A stretch of 10,918 bases of DNA from Clostridiales bacterium. GTDB lineage: Bacteria > Bacillota > Clostridia > Saccharofermentanales > UBA5734. This document shows positions 6,068-10,918 of this stretch, in pieces. The stretch is taken from assembly GCA_007135995.1 (NCBI GenBank), contig SLHU01000374.1, positions 1 to 10,918 of the forward strand. The letters run 5' to 3'. Numbering within the stretch: position 1 is the first letter of the stretch; every line of letters begins with the position of its first letter. The notes below the pieces were generated by a model, which searched no databases, had not been told where the DNA came from, and saw only the letters and a program-made list of their open reading frames with translations. Made by a program: the position numbers and the translations under genes.

Positions 6068-6817
6068 TTATTTTGCCGGATCACTGACAGCACCGCGATA
6101 ATGGTCTGCGATTTTCAAAATCAGACTGCTTTGGCCTAAGACCTGGTCATCAATCGCTGCGACTGGCCGAATGCCGATGACACTGCTGCAGATGAAAACA
6201 CCCTCTGCCTGAAACAGATTTTCCGGTGTATAAAAACCCGCTTCAACTGAATATTGCCCGGTCACCCATGCCCTGACGATCCCTGGAAGCAAACCGCAGG
6301 CAAGATCGGGGGTGTGAAGCTGTCCGTTTTTCACAAAAAACAGATTACTCCGGCTGCTCTCCGCCACTTTCCCAGCCGGGTTGATCAGCAGGGCGTCGTC
6401 ATAGCCGTCGCGGCAGGCGGTTTCCCAGGCAAGCAGACCAGCCATATACTGCACCGTCTTATGCTCCAGCAGCAAAGGATGGCGGCTGCGCCAGTCGGGC
6501 TGCAGGGTCAGGCTGGCATTTGCCTTTTCTGCCGGCAGCGGACGTGTCTGAAAAACAAGATTTTTCTCACTGACCAGAATCTTCAGGACACAGTTCTCAA
6601 GCTGAAGTTTTGTCAGTTCAATCTCCAGCCATACAGGGTTAACCGGCTTTCGGATTTGAAGCGCTTCCAGTCCCCTGTTCAAGCGGCTGATATGCTCTAA
6701 AAACAGTACAGGCTTTTTGTAGACAGGCAATGTCTCAAAGACTGCCCGCCCATACTGAAACCCTTCATCCGGCTGCAGCGGCGCGAGAGCGAAGGTGCGC
6801 TCATCTATCTGTATCAT
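6068..6817 (-). CDS. pabC: Aminodeoxychorismate lyase PabC (class IV PLP enzyme)
   Basis: PabC cleaves 4-amino-4-deoxychorismate to p-aminobenzoate and pyruvate with pyridoxal phosphate. The 249-residue protein shows the class IV aminotransferase pattern: GRAVFETLPV (23-32), HISRLNRGLEAL, the lysine expected to bind PLP in LLEHKTVQY (Lys120), DALLINPAGKVAESSRSNLFFV with the conserved Glu153, and CGLLPGIVRAWV for cofactor phosphate binding. Branched-chain or D-amino acid aminotransferases share this fold, but a position after pabA and pabB favours PabC. It has a perfect AGGAGGT seven bases before the ATG, unlike pabA, so it can be translated on its own after the 252-bp repeat-bearing gap from pabB. 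Confidence 0.88.
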   Translation of the reverse strand: MIQIDERTFALAPLQPDEGFQYGRAVFETLPVYKKPVLFLEHISRLNRGLEALQIRKPVNPVWLEIELTKLQLENCVLKILVSEKNLVFQTRPLPAEKANASLTLQPDWRSRHPLLLEHKTVQYMAGLLAWETACRDGYDDALLINPAGKVAESSRSNLFFVKNGQLHTPDLACGLLPGIVRAWVTGQYSVEAGFYTPENLFQAEGVFICSSVIGIRPVAAIDDQVLGQSSLILKIADHYRGAVSDPAK

Positions 6818-6872
6818 CCTTCAGACCTCCTGTCATTGAATGCCTCATGTCCTGTCATTGCAAGTCCAGCCG

Positions 6873-7055
6873 CTGCATGCTTTATCGAGCATATCCGGCC
6901 GATGCATGTCCTGGTGCTGCATGCTTTATCGAGCAAGTCTGGCCGATGCATGTCCTGGTACTGCATGCTTTATCGAGCAAGTCTGGCCGATGCATGTCCT
7001 GGTACTGCATGCTTTATCGAGCAAGTCTGGCCGATGCATGTCCTGGTGCTGCATG
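6873..7055. repeat. 44-bp tandem repeat array between pabB and pabC
   Basis: Four full 44-bp copies occupy 6873-6916, 6917-6960, 6961-7004 and 7005-7048, with a 7-base start of a fifth at 7049-7055. The three copies at 6917-7048 are almost identical; the outer copy at 6873 is more diverged, and a decayed relative lies at 6861-6872. Each unit carries ATGCAT and GCATGC, and across a unit junction CGATGCATG can pair with CATGC plus ATCG (TTT bulged), so the RNA or DNA could fold. The unit segment GCTGCAT+GCTTTATCGAGCA resembles the pabB 3' end (7076-7082 joined to 7101-7113), suggesting an origin by local duplication. All three plus frames stay open through it, but I see no gene there. Confidence 0.95.
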
Positions 7056-7069
7056 TCATATGTGGGCCA

Positions 7070-8686
7070 TCACTGCTGCATCAGGCGGATAAAAGCGGCT
7101 GCTTTATCAAGCATTTCCTGATATTCTGATGCCGGATCTGACTCCCAGGTGATGCCGCCTCCGGCGCCGTAGCAAACTGGTCCGTTCTGCCAGCGGAACA
7201 TGGTGCGGATCAAAATGCTGAAATCTGCCTGGCCATCTGCTGAAAAATAGCCCAGGCAGCCCGTATAGTATCCCCGCGGCTGCTGCTCAAGGTCTCTGAT
7301 CAGTTCCATGGCACGCATTTTGGGCGCACCGGTAATGGATCCGCCTGGGAAGCAGACAGCCACCGCGTCTGCCGCATCGCAGTCCGGCCTCAACTCGCCT
7401 CTGACAGTTGCTACGAGATGATGTACGGTTGGATATGTTTCAAGGTCAAATAATGATGTCACCCGGACAGATGCTGGAAGGCAGACCCGGCTGATATCGT
7501 TGCGCTCCAGGTCGACAATCATCAGCAGCTCAGACCGGTCTTTGTCACTGTTGGCCAGTTGCCTTTTCTCCGCTTCATCTTCGGCCTGATCGCGGCCGCG
7601 CGGACGTGTCCCTTTGATCGGCTTTGTCTCCAGCATAAAAGACGGGCTGGCTGCAGCGGTTCGAGTTTCATCGTTGGGCTTGGAGTCTGATCTGCTCATG
7701 TCTGACTGCATGCGCTCTGGCCTGGTTTTGCGGATCTGCAAAAACCGCTCCGGCGAACTCGACATCCATTCACAATCACCTTGTCGCATAAAAGCGGCGA
7801 AAGGGGCAGGGTTTAATGCCCGCATCCGGCGGTAAAGCGACACTGAATCGCGTGCAGTCTCGTACTTTATCTGCCCGGTAAAATTGGCAATATAAACATC
7901 GCCCTGCGCGATCCACTCCCGCAGCTGCTCGATTTTCTGCATATACGCATCTTGCCGTGGCATCGAAAGCAAGCGCGCTTCCGGCCGGCTGGAAGCAGCA
8001 TGAACAGATGGCGGCTGGCCGCCGGCTTCACCGGATACCGGCCCGCTGACAGATTCTAGTTTTGCCGGTTGAATCGTCTCTGAAGATGATCGCTGCCTGA
8101 CAGGCTCAGACGTTATGTCCGCTTTTTCCGGGTCAATCTGCTCCAGACGCTGCTTTAGAAGCTGCATGCCAGATGCGTGGTGCATCAGCATCCCGCAGAC
8201 CTGCAGATAAATATGCTTCTTTTCCAAATCAAACAAAATCAGCTGATCGTAAAAATCAAAACTGATCCAGGGCCAGGGGCAGTGATCTGCCGCCCGTACA
8301 TCAAGTCCTGCCAGCGGCAGCCCCGATTCATAAGCAAACGCGCCCATGCATCCGCCCATAATCGGCAGATGCAAGGCCTGCCAGCTGGCGCAGTCTGCTT
8401 CATCGCCCGATTGCCGTTCATATATGCAATCGGTCAAGCGATATGTTTCCAGCATTGATTTGATGGCTGACAAAGGTGATTTTCTGACTGGCTGACCGTT
8501 GATCTCCGTCTGGTCCGGCCAGGCCCGCAGCTGTGCGTATGGATGAAGAGCAATGACTGACCAGCGGCCATCTGCACCATACTGGGAATGACTGTCAAGA
8601 AACACCACACTTTTTTCTGTGCTCATCTCTTCAAAAACACGTTCCGGCTCTACCCATCCCGGCCATTTTTCAATCAGAAGCTTCAT
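7070..8686 (-). CDS. pabB: Aminodeoxychorismate synthase component I PabB
   Basis: PabB aminates chorismate to 4-amino-4-deoxychorismate using ammonia from PabA. Its C-terminal half is the chorismate-binding domain: QGDVYIANFTGQIKYE, WMSSSPERFL, PIKGTRPRGR, SELLMIVDLERNDISRVC, HHLVATVRGEL, FPGGSITGAPKMRAMELI and YGAGGGITWESDP. The Lys of PIKGT (residue 358) is diagnostic: anthranilate synthases have Ala there. At 538 residues it exceeds the usual 450-470. Two low-complexity, hydrophilic stretches explain this: about residues 188-240 between the N- and C-terminal domains, and about 318-350 just before PIKGT. The start at ATG 8686 has GAGG seven bases upstream; the GTG at 8692 falls inside that spacing. 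It overlaps pabA by 17 bases. Its 3' end resembles the adjoining repeat array. Confidence 0.93.
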   Translation of the reverse strand: MKLLIEKWPGWVEPERVFEEMSTEKSVVFLDSHSQYGADGRWSVIALHPYAQLRAWPDQTEINGQPVRKSPLSAIKSMLETYRLTDCIYERQSGDEADCASWQALHLPIMGGCMGAFAYESGLPLAGLDVRAADHCPWPWISFDFYDQLILFDLEKKHIYLQVCGMLMHHASGMQLLKQRLEQIDPEKADITSEPVRQRSSSETIQPAKLESVSGPVSGEAGGQPPSVHAASSRPEARLLSMPRQDAYMQKIEQLREWIAQGDVYIANFTGQIKYETARDSVSLYRRMRALNPAPFAAFMRQGDCEWMSSSPERFLQIRKTRPERMQSDMSRSDSKPNDETRTAAASPSFMLETKPIKGTRPRGRDQAEDEAEKRQLANSDKDRSELLMIVDLERNDISRVCLPASVRVTSLFDLETYPTVHHLVATVRGELRPDCDAADAVAVCFPGGSITGAPKMRAMELIRDLEQQPRGYYTGCLGYFSADGQADFSILIRTMFRWQNGPVCYGAGGGITWESDPASEYQEMLDKAAAFIRLMQQ

Positions 8687-9269
8687 CCACACACCTCAAG
8701 TAATTCCTGATCATGGCCAGCCCATGCTCTGTCAGCACTGCTTCAGGGTGAAACTGAACACTTTCATAGGGCAAAGACTGGTGTCTTAGCCCCATAATCG
8801 CGCCGTCTTCTGAACGACAGCTGACCGTCAGGCAATCAGGCACTGTATCTGGATCCACCACCAGGGCGTGATAGCGTGTCACTGTCAGAGGATCAGGCAG
8901 CGCACAAAACAGGCCGATGCTGTCGTGGTATACTTTTGACAGTTTACCGTACATCGGTTTTTCGCCGCGGATAATCCGTGCCCCAAATAAGCATGCTAGT
9001 GCCTGATGGCCAAGGCAGACACCCAGAAGCGGTATCTGCGGCTTTTTATCCTTGAACTGCTCAAGCAGCGGCATCAGCAGCCCGGCCTTTTCCGGAATAC
9101 CGGGACCAGGCGATATCATGACACCATCATATGGGGTTTTCAGTACATCATCAAGGTTTAGCCGGTCACACCGGATCACATCAGTGTCAGCCTGCAATAT
9201 TTCCAGATACCGAACCAGATTCCAGACGAAGGAGTCTCGATTATCAATCATCAGGATGCGCGTTTTCAT
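8670..9269 (-). CDS. pabA: Glutamine amidotransferase PabA (aminodeoxychorismate synthase component II)
   Basis: This 199-residue class I glutamine amidotransferase releases ammonia from glutamine for PabB. The motifs are DNRDSFVWNLVRYL (9-22), SPGPGIP, GVCLGHQAL with nucleophile Cys85, and VQFHPEAVLT with His174 and Glu176. TrpG of tryptophan synthesis is nearly identical in type; the PIKGT-containing PabB next to it decides for PabA, although a shared subunit is possible. The family motif MHGKxS appears as MYGKLS, so its His is Tyr. There is no ribosome binding site before the ATG, but the ATG overlaps the xylB stop (ATGA), so translation probably depends on ribosomes finishing xylB. Confidence 0.92.
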   Translation of the reverse strand: MKTRILMIDNRDSFVWNLVRYLEILQADTDVIRCDRLNLDDVLKTPYDGVMISPGPGIPEKAGLLMPLLEQFKDKKPQIPLLGVCLGHQALACLFGARIIRGEKPMYGKLSKVYHDSIGLFCALPDPLTVTRYHALVVDPDTVPDCLTVSCRSEDGAIMGLRHQSLPYESVQFHPEAVLTEHGLAMIRNYLRCVDEASD

Positions 9270-10780
9270 GTAAGCTTCAGTGCACCATAAAGCTTTTTAT
9301 ATCGTGTATAAAGTTTATCATAGACTTCTTTATTTTCAGGATCCGGCAGTGTCTCAGTTTCCGGTTTCACCAGCTTGACAGCATCGTTTAAATCCTTCCA
9401 GATACCAGCAGTCACACCGGCCACCAAAGCCGCGCCAAAAGAACCGCCCTCCGCACTGCCGTAAACCGTATGTACCGGCAGCTGGAAAACATCGGCGAAG
9501 ATCTGTCGCCATACGGGACTGACAGCACCGCCTCCGGCAAGCACCACTTCTTTGGCTTCTATCCAGCTGCGATTCGCACCGACAATCAGTTCAAAAACCT
9601 GCCGCAGAGAATAAGCGACGCCTTCCAGGACTGCCCGTGAAAAGTGACCTTTTTCATGCAGCCCGGTTAATCCAATGAAAGCACCGCGTGCGTTCGGGTC
9701 AAAAACCGGACAGCGCTCGCCAGTCAGATAAGGCAGAAAAATCATATCATCCGCGCCGGCTGGTGTTTTGGCAGCCGCCTGGTCCAGCAGGTAAAAAGCG
9801 CTTTTCCCTTGTTCTTTTGCCTGTGCCCGTTCATGCTGACCCAGCGCATTACGAAACCATTCATAGGAACCCGCTGCGGCCAGTGTCACGCCCATGGCTG
9901 TAAAAGTATCGGGCGCATTACCGCGGAAAACCTGCAGACTCCCTTCCGGATTAGGCATAAATTCAGGCAGTCCCATAGCAACAACACCTGAGGTTCCCAA
10001 AGTCACGCCAATGCGGCCGGGACGCACAAGTCCCAGTCCGGTTGTTGAGATAACCGCATCGCCGCCGCCGCCCGAAATCAATGTACCCGGTCTAAGTTCG
10101 GTTTCCGCGGCTGCTTTTTCTGAAACAGTACCGGCGGCGGCTGTTGATTCAACCACCGGCGGCAGCATATCAGGATCAATATCCAGCTTTTCAAGCAGTT
10201 CCAGACTCCATTGATTGTTTTTTACATCATAAAGGCCTGTGCCGGACGCATCGGAGACTTCCGTCAGTCTTTCACCTGACAAAAGCCAGCGGATATAGTC
10301 TTTTGGATTAAGGATCCAGCGCGTCTGCTCATAAAGCTCCGGTTCATTTTGCTGGAGCCATCGTATTTTACCGCCGGTGTATCCCGTCAGCATCTGATTG
10401 TTGGTCAAAGCCAGCAGTCCTGCTTCACCTCCGGCGAGCTCTGTGATTTCCCTGCACTGCTGATCAGTCCGCTGATCATTCCACAAGATTGCCTTGCGGA
10501 CCACCTGCATATCGGCATCAAGTGCTACCATGCCATGCATCTGTCCGGAAAGGCCAACCGCGGCGACTTCATATTCACGGCAATGCTCTAAGACCTGTTT
10601 CAGAGCCTTTTTCGTGCCCGTCCACCAGTCGGCAGGATCCTGCTCAGTCCAGCCGGCTTTCGGTGTGTAAAGCGGGTAAGCCTCGATGGCTGAACGGATG
10701 ATCGCGCCATCTGACGCCAGCGCAAGCACCTTTACACCAGACGTTCCCACATCAATTCCGATTAAACATTTTTTTTGCAT
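9266..10780 (-). CDS. xylB: Xylulokinase (FGGY family)
   Basis: Xylulokinase phosphorylates D-xylulose with ATP to give D-xylulose 5-phosphate for the pentose phosphate pathway. The 504-residue length and motifs fit: LIGIDVGTSGVKVLALASDG (6-25), GLSGQMHGMVALD (76-88) for sugar binding, ILWNDQRT, GGGGDA with the catalytic-base Asp241, TLGTSGVVA, FLPYLTGERCPVFDPNARGAF (348-368) and LAGGGAVSPVWRQIFADVF followed by EGGSFGAALVA (FGGY signature region). The sugar could in principle be a related ketose, but the SGQMHG and GERCPVFDP segments are typical of XylB. GGGG lies about six bases before the ATG. No xylose isomerase or transporter is visible in the window, and the next gene downstream is pabA, overlapping by four bases. 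Confidence 0.95.
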   Translation of the reverse strand: MQKKCLIGIDVGTSGVKVLALASDGAIIRSAIEAYPLYTPKAGWTEQDPADWWTGTKKALKQVLEHCREYEVAAVGLSGQMHGMVALDADMQVVRKAILWNDQRTDQQCREITELAGGEAGLLALTNNQMLTGYTGGKIRWLQQNEPELYEQTRWILNPKDYIRWLLSGERLTEVSDASGTGLYDVKNNQWSLELLEKLDIDPDMLPPVVESTAAAGTVSEKAAAETELRPGTLISGGGGDAVISTTGLGLVRPGRIGVTLGTSGVVAMGLPEFMPNPEGSLQVFRGNAPDTFTAMGVTLAAAGSYEWFRNALGQHERAQAKEQGKSAFYLLDQAAAKTPAGADDMIFLPYLTGERCPVFDPNARGAFIGLTGLHEKGHFSRAVLEGVAYSLRQVFELIVGANRSWIEAKEVVLAGGGAVSPVWRQIFADVFQLPVHTVYGSAEGGSFGAALVAGVTAGIWKDLNDAVKLVKPETETLPDPENKEVYDKLYTRYKKLYGALKLT

Positions 10781-10797
10781 GTGAAACCCCTTTCGCC

Positions 10798-10917
10798 TCA
10801 GCCTGATGGCTGATGTCTGTCATTATATTCGAGTTCATCCGGCAGCTGTCTGTCCAATGACCGCCGCGGCAGTCTCGGTATGCCAGCCAGAATGGTTTTT
10901 CTGACCACTCTGTACCG
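10798..10917 (-). CDS. Possible 3' end of an upstream gene (partial)
   Basis: A minus-strand frame is open from the window edge for 39 codons to a TGA at 10800-10798, 17 bases before the xylB ATG. The peptide is basic and Pro/Arg-rich (RLPRRSLDRQLPDEL) with no motif I recognise. The spacing suits an operon partner, for example another pentose gene, but a second frame is also open across the same stretch, so coding is unproven. Confidence 0.3.
   Translation of the reverse strand, partial: RYRVVRKTILAGIPRLPRRSLDRQLPDELEYNDRHQPSG
10822..10827 (-). promoter_or_regulatory. Isolated consensus -10 box upstream of xylB
   Basis: A perfect TATAAT occurs on the minus strand 42 bases before the xylB ATG. 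The hexamer 17 bases upstream (GACAGC) is a poor -35, and no extended -10 TG is present. If the edge frame is a real gene, this box lies inside its last codons. It could be an activator-dependent promoter or chance. Confidence 0.2.
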
Positions 10918-10918
10918 A

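Noticed and set aside
6873..7055. The 44-bp array as a CRISPR array.
   Set aside because: The copies are head-to-tail with no unique spacers between repeats, and no cas gene is present.
6730..7129. Three overlapping plus-strand reading frames of 93-120 codons across the 44-bp repeat array.
   Set aside because: The unit has no stop on the plus strand in any frame and 44 is not a multiple of three, so all frames stay open and give the same peptides in rotation. No start context or family match supports coding.
8670..9269. pabA and pabB as the anthranilate synthase genes trpG and trpE.
   Set aside because: The PabB protein has PIKGT with Lys, typical of aminodeoxychorismate synthase, where anthranilate synthase has Ala. 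The PabC-like gene follows and no other trp gene is present.

Overview
The window looks like a chromosomal segment of an anaerobic member of the Firmicutes with a base composition near 50% GC by eye. The main support is GlpP, a glycerol-3-phosphate antiterminator protein typical of Firmicutes. A flavoprotein / flavoprotein / DUF1667 gene trio, common in anaerobic Firmicutes, and a corrinoid-methyltransferase-like UroD family protein agree with this. I cannot name the genus. All convincing genes lie on the minus strand, so transcription runs from high to low coordinates.

Right part (10918 to about 6068): the tail of an unidentified upstream frame, then xylB (xylulokinase), pabA, pabB and pabC. 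xylB and pabA overlap by ATGA, and pabA and pabB overlap by 17 bases, so a sugar kinase gene is translationally coupled to the three genes that turn chorismate into p-aminobenzoate, a folate precursor. Between pabB and pabC lies a 44-bp tandem repeat (four full copies) whose unit resembles the 3' end of pabB.

Middle (5977 to 4390): one gene for a UroD/MtaA-type methyltransferase-like protein fused to a C-terminal thioredoxin-like domain with a CAPC motif. The zinc-site His expected in MtaA/MtbA proteins is replaced by Phe. Short palindromic repeats spill over its 3' end. They are followed by a possible 34-codon basic small ORF and a strong intrinsic terminator.

Left part (4312 to 1): a glycerol-3-phosphate oxidation operon with a good sigma-A type promoter (TTGCAT-17-TACAAT). 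A leader of about 136 nt can form a terminator-like hairpin just before the ribosome binding site, or an alternative hairpin that excludes it. Three genes follow, each junction an 8-base overlap of the form ATGGNTGA: a GlpA-like FAD dehydrogenase with a BFD [2Fe-2S] domain, an FAD/NAD-dependent disulfide-oxidoreductase-like protein, and a Cys-rich DUF1667 protein. After a 200-bp spacer comes glpP. GlpP would act on the leader of this operon or of related glp operons. The last codons of glpP are duplicated in a 40-bp direct repeat at the window edge.

A recurring feature is local tandem duplication at or just beyond gene 3' ends (glpP, the UroD-like gene, pabB, and weakly in the DUF1667-glpP and pabC-UroD spacers). 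The most interesting items are the UroD-thioredoxin fusion with its altered metal site, the 3'-end duplications, and the GlpP/leader pair present together.
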